Below, in pieces: positions 45,697 to 58,036 of a stretch of DNA of 58,036 nt. A model generated the notes under the pieces. The model was not told the DNA's origin. It was given only the letters and a program-made list of their open reading frames with translations, and did no database searches. Each line of letters opens with the position of its first letter. Position 1 is the stretch's first letter. The translations under genes and the position numbers were made by a program. Origin of the DNA: Gonapodya sp. JEL0774 (Eukaryota; Monoblepharomycota; Monoblepharidomycetes; Monoblepharidales; Gonapodyaceae); the NCBI GenBank assembly GCA_027604505.1, contig JADIIX010000140.1, forward strand, positions 1 to 58,036. Reading direction: 5' to 3'.

Positions 45697-47996
45697 ATGA
45701 TGGAGCCATCAGAGTCCCCGGAACATCCGCTCGCAACATCGCCTGAGCTTCGTGGATCAATCTCACCGCCACCATTCGTTGATGGAGCATCGGCGACTGC
45801 ACAGACACACAACAGCGGCCCTCAATTCATCAAACTGATCGGGGCACCACCTCCAAACAAACCCGAACCGTTCGCAGTACCTTCGCCCTCACGAATAATT
45901 GTGGAGCCTGTCGTGGATGTCTTGGACGCAGGGTCCGACGAACCTTTCACGTTGGAGCCGTTCTTGTCCCTTATAAAGGCACACGCTTTGGCGGGCAAAG
46001 AGTTCGTCTTGGCCCGCGTCAACACCGTGGATCCTTCGAATGAATCACGTTCTTACTACTCATATTACTCCGCACATTTCATCAACAAGGTGCTGTTTAG
46101 AACACAGCCGGAAGCAGGACTGTTACATAGAATGAGGGCACGAAACGTGAGTTCATTTTTGGGGGGAGGCGGTGTTGAGGCTTTGTCCAAGAAAGAACAA
46201 ATGCTATTATTGCTGGCAAGTCGTGAGAGAAGTTCTGAAAGGTGGTCCGTGGTGCTCATTCTCAAAACCTTTCCCATCCACCCTCAAATCTGTGATCATC
46301 ATACGGACCACAGCCCTTGACCAACACTGTGATCGTCGGTGACGTTCATTATTTTTCCATAACACCCGAATCAGCTCTTGCGACTCTTTCCCTGACAAGG
46401 GACTCTCCCTCTCGAGACAAGCCACCTTCCCCGTCTCGACCAACACTCCACGACATTCTCAGAACCGCAACAGGCCGGTCTCCCACCAGCTTGCATCCAC
46501 CTCTGGGCCAGCAATCTCAAACGGATGAAACTGTGGAGCTACCACCCTCCCCACTGACTGATTCAAGCGCTTCGACGGGCTCACCATCGGGTTTCGGCAT
46601 CCACGACAATGCCCCGCGTGGTCGCGCTGACGGGCTCACAGCTATTTTCACTCACGGGAACTTTTCATACGACAATATCTCTGCCTACGTGCACGGATTC
46701 CTCCCCCTTCCCGCCAGTCCCTCCAACCCCCGTAGTCAAGGGAGACCCCCCAGTCCCGCTCGCTCACTGTTCACGTCTGGCTTCTCCTCATCATCATATC
46801 ATTCTCGACCCGGTAGTCCGGATTCATTTCGATCTACTGACACCCGAGTTGCTCGCGTCAGATTCACACTCAAGCCTTCGTTCCAGCTTGCTACAGCCAA
46901 GGAGTCGGCTCGGATGGCAAAAATGGCGAACGGAGAGTTCGAGCTGAATAAAATTGACCTCGGCTGGCGAAGAATGAATCCTGACGGAACGTCAATGAGC
47001 GACGATGTGCACCGTGCAGCACCAGACGTGGCACATCGCTACCCACAACACACCTTGGCGAGGCGAAATCTCTACTCACACTCGTTCGCAAACTCGCCGG
47101 CGGCGGCTACGTCCCCAGGCGAGTGGATGAGAACGGAAGGCCGTGATCTTCTCAGAGAGACGATGGTGGGGAATGAAACGGGGGCACATTCGCGGCCAAC
47201 GTCTGGTGTGATCAAGCGCGCTCCCCGTAAGGCGTCGGGTGTGGGAACTCTGCCACCCCCCGTACTAATAGTCAATGAGCAAGACAAGGCACCTCGTATG
47301 CCAAAGTCCAAACTCTCTGACAATGCTCTTTCTGCCACTGCCAATTCGTCTTCAAACGACCAAGCTTCCCCGGTGACATTCAACCTCCTCTTCCACTCGA
47401 CGGACGACGATTTTCTCATGCACGCCTCTATTCGCGCATACTTCAAGGCCAACGCGCTCGACCCCAACGACGCGGTATTGTTCACTTTGAACTCGACAAC
47501 ATCACGTCCCACGTCCGAAGCCGGCGACCAGGGCACAGACCACCCGCTTTTGGATGGGATTCAAGTGTATGAGTTTGAAGATGGGGACTATTTGGGGGGT
47601 GGGCCTATACCGGTCCCCGAACCGGACTTTGGATCAGGCCTACGGGGTTTGATCAGGAAGAGCTTGTGGAAATTTCAAAAGCTCAGCACCGGGGTCAAGT
47701 TCCTCATGTTCATATACTTCCCTCTTGGGTTTTTGTTGGTGAAACTGTGTAGGTGACACTTTTGATGAGGCATTTCCATTGATTCTCGACGCACTTCTAA
47801 CTGTCTGTTGTCCCGTTTGTCCGTTCTCCGCCCCCACGACTTCAGTTGTCCCGGATGCTATTTTCTACATTGTTGGTGAGTATGCGGGCTCCAGTTTCAT
47901 ACTGGAATCGCCCGATTAAACGATCGCTATTTGCTCTTTTCAGCATTCTTTGTCGTAGTAACCATGGTGACCTTGGCTATAATCTGCGCGATGTGA
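45697..47996 (+). CDS. Conserved-looking protein with C-terminal membrane helices, unknown function
   Basis: At least four exons: about 45697-46146, about 46314-47753, a short exon near 47846-47875, and a last one ending at 47996. The first ordered block reads FTLEPFLSLIKAHALAGKEF, then VLARVNTVDPSNESRSYYSY, INKVLFRTQPEAGLLHRM and, across the first intron, NPLTNTVIVGDVHYFSITPE. A disordered Ser/Pro segment is followed by a second block (ARVRFTLKPSFQLATAKESA; LNKIDLGWRRMNPDG) and a third (VTFNLLFHSTDDDFLMHASI; YFKANALDPNDAVLFTLN). It ends with two hydrophobic stretches, GVKFLMFIYFPLGFLLVKL and FFVVVTMVTLAIICAM. The pattern of ordered blocks suggests a conserved fungal membrane-anchored protein, but I cannot name the family. 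Confidence 0.65.
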
Positions 47997-48338
47997 CGAA
48001 GAACCTGAGAGTATCGTTGTACGTGTATCTCGGATCACTCGCAGGAGCACTAATGAATTTCATCGCACTGAATAATTGTGAACGTGATCTTCCGTGCTCT
48101 GCTATATGTTCGCCTTTGATGATCCACAGACTGCACAAGTCCCCGTGTTCCTAAGCCCACAAAGAAGAATTGAGATTCCGGTACGTCGATCGACTTTACA
48201 AATCTAGAGGACCTCTACTTGGGTGACTCTACATAAGACCACGGGCCGTTTTTACATAAAACACCAATGCGGGTTCAGAATACTGTCCAGTTATGCATGG
48301 TTCACCCACAACATGTCCGTATTTAGTTGGTAGGAGAA
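47997..48338. other. Convergent intergenic gap
   Basis: About 340 bp between two convergent genes, expected to hold both 3' UTRs. No gene or repeat recognised. Confidence 0.5.
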
Positions 48339-50316
48339 TTAGTTGAAAGTTCCTCGGGAATCTGGACGCAGCAGTTGATATGAATCACACACGACCTGCA
48401 CAATGTAAATGCCCACTCCTCCACAATCACACCCGACTTACCTCTTCACCCTTATTGAGTCCTTTCCACCCCATCTGACCACCTCTATTCAGTCTCTTCA
48501 CCCTGCTTCTCAAGCCCACTGATGGGTCGAACAAAAACCAGAGCAGCATGCCCGGCCAGGACGTTACTTTGGGCAACGGCTCGTAGAATTCAGGTGCAAT
48601 CTTTCGGAGCTTTGGGAGATTGCTCCAGGGGACGGAAGGAAAATCGTGGTGTTCAACGTGGAGGCCGACGTTCCAAGCGAAACTGAATTGAGGAGGGACG
48701 ATATAATTCAATCGTGAGGGTCACTGAACGTTAGTTCGAAACATAGGGGAATGACACCTAGACCGTCGTTTCAACGTACAAGTTCCACATCCCATAGTAT
48801 GAATATGTCTCCGTGATGGCCTCTTTGTCCGTAACAAAGTGTTCGGCGATGAAGTGTCCAGCCATCGGGTGCAAGCTCGCACCCAAGAACACGCTCAGAA
48901 GAAGGTATAGAATGGCTGGCCAACCCCAGGCTCGCCAGACAAGGGCCATGGAGGCAGCCTGGAACACAACGGACGACAGGTACCAGTTCATGGGAGTGCG
49001 GTAGGAGATGGGGTTGGCTGCGATGAGAGGGCGGAATGCTGCGCAACCGACATCAAGCAGAGTGCGTGGCAAGTAGACGAATGATTAAAATATTAAACAG
49101 AACCCACACAGCCTAATTAACACAAATGTGGACTCACCGTAGAAGAAAATCTGAAATGTGAGGAAAAACAGCTTCCCGAAAAAGTTATCAAGCAACCATG
49201 CCTCCAGCTCAGTTGGTATATCCCCATCAATACCATCGACACCTTGGAACCGGTGGTGGTCCATGTGAAATTTCTGCGATGAAAATGATTGGAGTTTGTG
49301 AATTACGGACAATGGAGGAATCAGTCGGCAGCGAGAGTTCGGTGAGGATGGCAAATAACTTAGAACAGCAACATGGGTTGCCAAATCCTGAGAAGAGACT
49401 CCATTTGAGGAGTGAGAGGTCGAATGCAGATATGCGGCTCCTAATGAAATTGCCTGCTCCATCTGCAGCCAACACTGTTGTTTGTCTTCAAGGGATTGCC
49501 ACAGCTTCGATACGTTGGCGCTTTCTAGGCACCAGTACCAACCTTGAACTCTACGCAGAAAGGAAATACTATGGGAATGTTTGCAAGCATCGCCAATGCT
49601 TTGTTCATGTTCGGGGACTTGAAAGCAAGGAAGTGCGTGACCTCGTGAACTGCTAAAAGGAGCGAACCCGAAGCAATTCCTCCAACGACGTAGGTCAGTG
49701 CCCAAAATCGCGAAGACCAGAGGAATCCAGGGGTTATGGAGACATAACGAGCGAAGTATAGTTGAATGGCGACAAGGATGACAATGATAATGGCAGAGGA
49801 AGGCTCAGGTCGCATAAGGGATTTGATTTCGGGGTATCTTTGGGTGCCCGGGAAAGGTTGATAGCAGGATGCGACCGATGCGTCCAACGGTTGGTAAAGT
49901 GAGGTAAAGTGAGTCATGGTGAAGTGGAATTGAATCGTGACTTTGACGCCGACATACGACCGTGAAACGCTCCGTATAACCGAGACTCGCGGTTCTTGAG
50001 CGCAGCACAGTTCAGCGCGGTAAACTCACTTTTTGAGCATGGCTGTTCTCCTCGCTGCATGCGGTTCAGGGTACCCAACCCATATGAAATCGCGCAACCG
50101 TCCGTCAACATTTATGTGAATGGGATTCTCATCACGATTTGTATCGTCTTTTGATTCGCAGACTTCAGCTGCATGAGCTATGGTGTCGGCGAGCCGGTTC
50201 GATGCTCGAACATCCTTGCGTTCGAGTTTTTTGCCATTCGCGGATTCAGCGCCTGCAAGCGGCGAATTGCGCTTATGGATGTCAGAATCTCGCGAAGCGA
50301 GCACGGATGCTGACAT
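48339..50316 (-). CDS. Sphingolipid delta-4 desaturase
   Basis: An ER membrane di-iron enzyme that introduces the 4,5-trans double bond into dihydroceramide. Exon 1 (50316-50030) carries the family's N-terminal signature as RDFIWVGYPEPHAARRTAML and joins in phase, after a 192-bp intron, to KYPEIKSLMRPEPSSA (exon 2 from 49837). The three histidine boxes are HEVTH, HMDHH and HVEHH (as LHVEHHDFPSVPWSNLPKLR). Hydrophobic pairs flank them (AIIIVILVAIQLYFARYV; ALTYVVGGIASGSLLLA). Other conserved parts are HRFQGVDGIDGDIPTELEAW and AGHFIAEHFV. A last small exon after a GTAAGT donor ends RPDSRGTFN with the stop at 48339-48341. No cytochrome b5 domain is fused. This is full length, and identification is very secure. 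Confidence 0.94.
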
Positions 50317-50599
50317 TCTCGAAGCAAAGGAAGATGTGCCTTTGTTTTGGTTTTGACAATTGGAGGCGCATCACATGCACACAGGCGGGGCTTGCAACAA
50401 ACTGAAGCAGATACATAATACTTGACTCCGATCACGTATAAATAATTCGGACGTATTACTCTTCAACTGAAATCTTGTCGATTGTTCAAATGTGCGTGTG
50501 TGAGATCCCCTACTTGGCCTTCATGTGAAACAAATACAGTTGGACCCAGGCGGCACAGTCTCGCGGCACGGTGATGACCGGGCAAAAGGTGACAACTCT
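50317..50599. promoter_or_regulatory. Divergent promoter region, desaturase / methyltransferase
   Basis: 283 bp separate the ATGs of the divergent desaturase and methyltransferase genes, so both promoters must lie here. A tataaata stretch occurs near 50.44 kb. No factor site recognised. Confidence 0.5.
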
Positions 50600-51706
50600 A
50601 TGCGCACTAGCACGATGAGTGTTTCCTCTTTCTACGGTAAGTTACACAAGTCCGTGGGCGATTGCAGATTTCCTGCAACTGTTTGAGAAATCAGTTTAGA
50701 CTCCATCGCCCCGCTGTATCAGTCAATCTACACCGATTGGCCAGCATCTGTTCGCGCACAGGCAAGATCAATCGATGCTCTGATTCGTGCACACTTCGCT
50801 TTCGCTGATGCTCTAGTGGAGCGAGAGAAAATTACAGTGCTCGACGCTGCGTGTGGGATTGGAACGCAGCTTCTTGGATTGGCTGAACTAGGGTACACCA
50901 TGCAAGGGTCTGACCTGTCACCCGGAGAAGTGGAGCGATGTAGAGTTGAAACTAAACGCTGGGGTGTTGAAGGGAGAATCAAATCTCTTGAAGCGCTAGA
51001 CATGAGACGTGTGCACAACGGTGACAAGGTTGACGTTCTTGTGGCATTGGACAACGCGGTCCCACATTTACTGGAACGCAATGTGAGTTTTTTTGCGGTT
51101 GAATTCACGTTTGTCACTTCACGCCAATTTGTGTATAAAGGATCTCCTCCAAGCGTTCCAAGCATTTCACACTCGACTGAAACCAGGTGGTCTCTGTCTC
51201 GTTTCTTTGCGTGACTACGAAAAAGAGGTGCCCACTGAGGAGCGAATAATCGGAAAGGAGGTTGGCAAAACTTAGTGAGTTAATTTGCTTCCGTTTTCAT
51301 CTTATTCCCCGCCCCCTTAATGAACACCAAACCTCCTTTCAGTGGATCCCGCAACCTCAACGGCACTCGCTTGGTCGTCTTTCAGCTCTGGGAGTTCGTT
51401 TCGAACCCCTCCCTCACTTCCAATGCCGTAGCTCCCCCCAAAGATGTACACCACGCCACCACATCCGACGTGTACCGCGTTTCTATGTATTTTGTGCAAG
51501 ATCCTCTCGGTTCACCTTCACCAAACTCCTCTTCTGGAGATTCGGTTGCAGAGGTCCTTCAAACCCGCGTATCGCGAACATACTATCGCGCTTATTCGAT
51601 CCCTGAAATTGAGCAAGTGATGCGCGAGGCAGGGTTTGAAGAGGTTGGCGTGAAGGCGGAAGGGGCCTTCTTTCAACCAGTGGTAGCCGGAGTGAAGAGG
51701 ATGTGA
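50600..51706 (+). CDS. SAM-dependent methyltransferase of bacterial type
   Basis: Four exons join in phase: 50600-50636, 50700-51082, 51141-51274, 51343-51706. The N-terminal SSFYDSIAPLYQSIYTDWPA is followed by motif I VLDAACGIGTQLLGLAELGY and the acidic ribose-binding SDLSPGEVERCR, then VDVLVALDNAVPHLL, the post-motif HTRLKPGGLCLVSLRDYE, the substrate-side TRLVVFQLWEF and the end FFQPVVAGVKRM. This order and spacing match small class I methyltransferases common in bacteria (glycine/sarcosine N-methyltransferase-like in overall form). The substrate is unknown. ATG at 50600 or 50615 are both possible starts. The close likeness to a bacterial pattern suggests old horizontal transfer followed by intron gain. 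Confidence 0.85.
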
Positions 51707-51888
51707 GCCACTGCGCACCTCAAGGATAACCATCTGTTCTGAAATGTGTTAGTGTTTAAAATGGGTTGTCTCCAATAGCACGTTACTTTCTGCGCACGTG
51801 ATCGCACGTGATGAGGTTCGGGCTTTTGTTAATTAATTGTACATTGCAAATGGCCAATATGATCAGAATGCCCCAAACAGTAATCTCC
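51707..51888. other. Convergent intergenic gap
   Basis: 182 bp between convergent stops, holding both 3' ends. It has an inverted-looking gcacgtgatcgcacgtgat stretch near 51.8 kb. No gene. Confidence 0.45.
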
Positions 51889-53435
51889 TCAAAGTTGTGC
51901 AGACAAGACAGGTTTGTGGCCAGCGCTCTCCAAAAGAACTTTTCCATAGTCCCCTCTGTTGGGCAGTCGCGCCGTAGTGTGAATGTGGCAGCGGGCAGGG
52001 CTAGTGTTGGTGAGGAAGACTGAGGAGGAGCAAAGAATGAGCACATTCAGGGTGACCACACAGAGCTCGGTCCAACTCACTCCCGCAGTGGAAATCAAGC
52101 TCCAAGAAGGACACGGGACTGTGAATACGGTAGTAGTACGGGTCGTTATCCTTATGGGGACCAATCCATGCAAAGAACGTCTCGCCAAGATGTCTGCGGA
52201 AATCCTTCACGCGGTACTCGAGAACGCTGGCAGGGTAGTACTCATTAAAAGATTTGAAGATCTCCACGATGATTTCCTGTTTGTCAACCGGCATTTCGGT
52301 GACGCGCAAGCCCTCTGATGTTTGGGAGAAGTCGAAGCATTGTTAGTTACAACACATTCATTGGTGGAGCAAGAGAGCTGCCTCGAAACTAACCATATGG
52401 CACAATCCGATTATCCTCTCTGGCGCCCCCTAAATGTCGCTCATCAAACGGGTTCCAACGTCCAGGGGGTAAGTCCTTTCCGTCCATGGATTTGAAAAGG
52501 GTGGCTTTCTCCTGAAGCTCTGGCGACAGAGATTGCATGAGCTTGAGCGGCGCGATTTCCTGGAACTCGAACAGACGCAGTCCTTTGTGTGGGCCTTCGT
52601 CTATGACATCAGGTTCTGCCCCCATGAAACACGGACCAATGACCTGAAAGAGAGGGAAAGAACATGATAATCTTACTGATATGAGAGCACAAGTATGAAT
52701 TCTCACCATTTGGCGCCCCACAAAAATTACCGCAAGACAAAGATGGTGACCGAAAAATGTATAGCCCCAAGGTTTATTACGATCGTCGCCATAGGAGGAG
52801 GGGTCCGAGGAGACACCAAAGAGGCGGAAGTTGTACGAGTGCTCATTTAAGACGGCCCGCCCATTCACCAGGTGACCGAGAAAGCCGTTGGTGAGACAGC
52901 ACGCCCATGTCTTCTCGTAACCTTGGGGACTCAAGCTGGCGCGCAGGACGTCGTGTACGGCATTCTGGACCTCCACTGGCTGTTCATCCATGCGAAGTCC
53001 ACCCGGGTTGATATAGAGCTCCGGGTTCGACCATAATCGAAAAGCGTCACCGGCAACGTTCCCAGCGTACACTGCCTCTCTATTCTCCGGAGTCAACGCC
53101 GAAAGAAGCGCAACGACTTTTTCTCCCGACTGGACAGATGGGGCGCCTTCGTCGAGGTTGGATAGATCGTAGACATTGGGGCGAACCACACCGTCCGAGG
53201 TGAATCCCTGGTATGGAGTCAAGTTCTTGGCGTCCAAACGGTCGATGAGCCACTTGACGGCCGCGATCTCCTTTCGGCTCTCTACCCAAGACAAAGCGGT
53301 GTGGTTACAGATGCCCAGAATCCGGGGATGATCGGGAGAAGGAATGAGGTCTCTGAATGGAACCTCAACATTGGTGCGAATACGTGTGGGATCACCAATT
53401 GCGTTGAGGCCCGAATTCAGAGGAACGTGCGCCAT
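51889..53435 (-). CDS. DUF3500 family protein
   Basis: ATG at 53435 starts a long first exon (VPFRDLIPSPDHPRILGICN...), with an intron near 52.66-52.71 kb and others near 52.35 and 52.02-52.07 kb. Family marks are GYEKTWACCLTNGFLGHLVN, WGYTFFGHHLCLAVIFVGRQ, GPCFMGAEPDVIDEGPHKG, then EYRVKDFRRHLGETFFAWIG and, in the last exon, VFLTNTSPARCHIHTTARLP with NRGDYGKVLL near the end. These match DUF3500 proteins, found in bacteria and fungi. The conserved histidines (GHH, HIHT) hint at metal binding, but activity is unknown. There is no signal peptide. Stop at 51889-51891. The family assignment is confident; the role is not known. Confidence 0.85.
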
Positions 53436-53921
53436 CGATCAATATATGTGTGAATTTACTTGCTTAATGAGAATGAGTACCCAGCAGCGGTGAATGGAGC
53501 AGAATTCAGATGGGGTGAGAAAACTTGGTTAAGAATAGATTTAACAGAAGTGAATTCCTTACCGGGAATAGGCAGAGGTGAAACGGTGATCCGCGAATGA
53601 CTGTGTATTATATACACAAGGAAGTTTTTCTGTACCGGAATCGTAGAGCTTTGGTATGCGGATTGGATATCCAGCCGAGCTCCGAAAACCTTTCAGGGTC
53701 CTGGCCGGAGCAGCTCACAAACTGTCTCATCCACAGCAGCGGCGAGATTGCATCCTGTCATCAACGTTCTAGAACGATCCACAAAAGTCGCCATCAAACA
53801 TTCTCATGCGCACAGTTTGTAAATGGTCAAGGTGTATGGTGCTGCTGCTACTGACAATCCTATAGCCCTAACTTACGTCACTTTTATTCGTATTTTAACC
53901 GCCATCTATCTGTACACAAAT
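53436..53921. other. Intergenic gap
   Basis: About 0.5 kb between the DUF3500 start and the esterase stop, both on the minus strand. It should contain the DUF3500 promoter. A tatataca stretch lies near 53.61 kb. No gene. Confidence 0.45.
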
Positions 53922-56152
<2,231 letters not shown>

Positions 56153-56251
56153 AGAACGGATAATTGGAGGAAATCGTGTAGTTGAATTCGAATACGGAAC
56201 TCGGGGTCATTTCGTGATCCGAACAGGAGGAAAGCCAAATCGGCATTTAGT
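56153..56251. promoter_or_regulatory. 99-bp divergent promoter, esterase / Zn2Cys6 regulator
   Basis: Only 99 bp separate the ATG of the esterase (56152, -) from that of the regulator (56252, +), so the two promoters must share this space. A cggaactcgggg stretch near 56.2 kb contains CGG half-sites of the type bound by Zn2Cys6 proteins. Sharing of control is an inference. Confidence 0.45.
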
Positions 56252-58036
56252 ATGGAGAAACGGAGAAGAAGCTCTCAGTCTGACAACAATGAAGACTTAG
56301 TGGAAACAACTGCAAGGAAGACAAAAACCCGGAGAGTGAGGAAAGGTGAGACTCCTGTTCAGATTTTGCTGGATGCCACCCAGGTCCTAAACCTTCTTTG
56401 CGGGGGAAAGCGTGCGATTACTGCAGAGGAGAGCATCAACGATGTGATGGAATCGAACCTACTTGTGGGAGGTGCAGTGGGAAAGGTCTCGTTTGCACAT
56501 GGGGTAAGTCATGTCCTCCGTGAATGCATTCCACTCCGATGTCCCCCATCATCATGATCCTTACAACTTCTCCGCCATATGAATCACCTCCCCGAACCAC
56601 ATAATCTCCGATATACCCCGCTCGTAATTGTCAATTTCTTTTTGGAATCGTAGGATTTGAGCGACGGCAGAATGGCCCCAGAAAAGGATGGATAGAAGAC
56701 CTTCGTACCCGGGTGGAATCGCTCGAAGCTCGACTGCTCGAAACAGTCATCTTGGAAGTCCCCTCGCACTCGGCCGCTATACTGTCTCGGCTTACTGAAG
56801 AAGACATCAGAGTTGGAACGAGAATGGGAAACGGTCCCAGGAACTATATTGACGACTCCCTCTCACGTCTTCACGCCACCCTGGAAAGTTTTGCGGAGAT
56901 TTTGGAACATCGGAGACAATATTCGGCGTCGAAAGCGGCTTTGGAATGTCCACCGAGCGTGCCGTTGGAGTACAGCACCCGTGACGATCCGGAACCCGAA
57001 CACGTGACACCAGTCGTCCATTCACATACAACAGCAGAATTAGATATCCACACAAAAGATGAATCCCACCGTCAGCGCGATATTCCTGGTCGTCGATTGT
57101 CCATGTTGAACAGGAATCCGCCAAGTCTGGACACGCATGCATCACCAAAACTCGCGATTCCACGATCAGTAGATATATTTCAGGACTTGGAACCTCTACC
57201 GCCGGTGGAGATATTGAACGATCTTATCGGTCGCTACTTTACGTTCATATGGGAGTTCCCCGATGTTCAACCCGGGTACCGTATGATTGATCCTGAAGTG
57301 TTCTCGTCGAGTTTCTCGAAGCAACATCCCCTACTTATTTACTCGATGATGTCGACATCAGCTGCTGATCGTGGCTTTTCACAGTGAGTTAATTCCTGAA
57401 CGTCTGAGTTTCTACTGGGAAAACGCTTCCCTTTTCTCGTTCTTGTTGCAGTCCCGATCGACTGAAGATTTCGGCATCTTTGCTGGCGCGATGTAAGCGA
57501 GTCCTCGCGGATTCTCTTGAAAGTCCTTATCGAGGGGTCTCGGTAGTACAAGCACTTTTGGTTTTCTGTCGAGGATTACATGCCCAACATATTGAACGGT
57601 TAGTGTTGCCAATCCACTGAAAACGGCAATTGTGTGCTCATACATACCACATGTAGCCACCTCTGGTCAAGTGTATTTGCTATCTGTGTCAGTAAAGCGA
57701 AAGAGCTGGGATTGACGAGCGAGTTTGGATCTCCCGAAGGGGTCCTCCTCTGGCCTCCTCACGATAATGCAATCAGTAACATGGAAGAGCGCGAGCGCAC
57801 AGGTACGGACTCCCTTTTAACCGATTAGGCCCAAATCGATGTCGTTTTTTTAATTCCCCCCCCCCCCCCCCCTGAAATTTCAAACATTTCAGCACGAGGT
57901 AAGAACTGTTTGAATTGCGGACATAATCCGTTCTTTATCTGGTAATGTTGTTCACACACTTCATTCAGGTTTATATGCCTTCGACTTGATTTCCTCCCTT
58001 CTGTCTCCAAACTCTCATCCGAGTGCTCTTTGGGAC
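56252..58036 (+). CDS. Zn(II)2Cys6 fungal transcription factor, 3' end beyond window
   Basis: A nuclear DNA-binding regulator. Exons fit in phase: 56252-56345, 56384-56503, 56654-57383, 57452-57598, 57657-57802, 57893-57898 (6 nt), 57969 onward. A basic start (RKTKTRRVRKGPKP) leads to the binuclear cluster ACDYCRGEHQRCDGIEPTC then GRCSGKGLVCTW, with exact C-x2-C-x6-C-x6-C-x2-C-x6-C spacing. A short coiled coil for dimerisation follows (WIEDLRTRVESLEARLLE). A linker of about 150 residues precedes the fungal-specific regulatory domain, with EILNDLIGRYFTFIWEFPDV, HPLLIYSMMSTSAADRGF, LLVFCRGLHAQHIER, LWSSVFAICVSKAKELGL and LYAFDLISSLLSPNS. The cluster lies in a different frame from the first exon, joined by a 38-bp intron. 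The gene continues past the window end. Confidence 0.9.
57856..57872 (+). repeat. Run of 17 cytosines
   Basis: A homopolymer of 17 C lies in the intron just before the 6-nt exon of the transcription factor. It may serve as the pyrimidine tract of that acceptor and is a likely place for assembly length error. Confidence 0.9.

Overview
The window is nuclear DNA of a filamentous or zoosporic fungus. Genes are dense (about one per 2.5 kb), on both strands, and nearly all are cut by many short introns (mostly 50-120 bp) with GTGAGT/GTAAGT donors. The gene content is fungal: a Zn2Cys6 regulator, GH5 exo-beta-1,3-glucanase, GH28 exopolygalacturonase, DUF3500 protein, sphingolipid desaturase and MYND protein. 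I cannot place it firmly. An early-diverging (chytrid-like) fungus is a reasonable guess from the intron-rich, compact genes and the multi-module GH5, but a basidiomycete is not excluded. No CRISPR, bacterial operon, rRNA, tRNA or complete transposon was seen. Gene models were built by hand from splice sites and reading-frame phase.

Layout. 0-2 kb: the 3' end of histone H2A (+), then a seven-exon gene with a possible universal-stress-protein fold (+). 2.2-5.4 kb: a formate/nitrite transporter (-) with long disordered tails and a 7-nt microexon. 5.4-8.1 kb: no gene seen. 8.1-12.7 kb: a very large unrecognised protein (-). 12.8-15.8 kb: a secreted GH5 glucanase (-) carrying three copies of a small unknown module and a Ser/Thr linker, with a frame problem at its signal peptide. 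16.4 kb: a small two-helix membrane protein (+). 17.2-19.3 kb: an L-type (legume-like) lectin with a long disordered tail (+). 19.4-22.0 kb: a tail-anchored low-complexity protein (-). 23.5-25.4 kb: exopolygalacturonase (-). 26.7-32.9 kb: a nine-exon, 1,847-residue protein with a GATA-like finger at the N-terminal side and a tandem-repeat tail (+). 33.9-35.4 kb: a CPSF6-like RRM protein (+). 35.8-37.6 kb: a polytopic membrane protein (+). 38.1-39.5 kb: an ankyrin/coiled-coil/SH3 protein (+). 39.8-42.6 kb: a leucine-rich-repeat protein (+). 42.6-44.5 kb: an arginase/agmatinase-family enzyme with a signal peptide (-). 44.9-45.6 kb: a MYND-finger protein (-). 45.7-48.0 kb: a conserved-looking protein with C-terminal membrane helices (+). 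48.3-50.3 kb: sphingolipid delta-4 desaturase (-). 50.6-51.7 kb: a bacterial-type SAM methyltransferase (+). 51.9-53.4 kb: a DUF3500 protein (-). 53.9-56.2 kb: a type-B carboxylesterase (-). 56.25 kb to the end: a Zn2Cys6 transcription factor (+), incomplete at the window edge.

Functional links. The GH5, GH28 and lectin genes form a loose run of extracellular or cell-wall functions, though they are not a co-regulated block. The clearest pairing is the carboxylesterase and Zn2Cys6 regulator, which diverge from a 99-bp gap and could share regulation. The rest are ordinary housekeeping or lineage-specific genes. No obvious new multi-gene system was found. The most unusual items are the repeated GH5 modules, the 1,847-residue finger/repeat protein and the two microexons.
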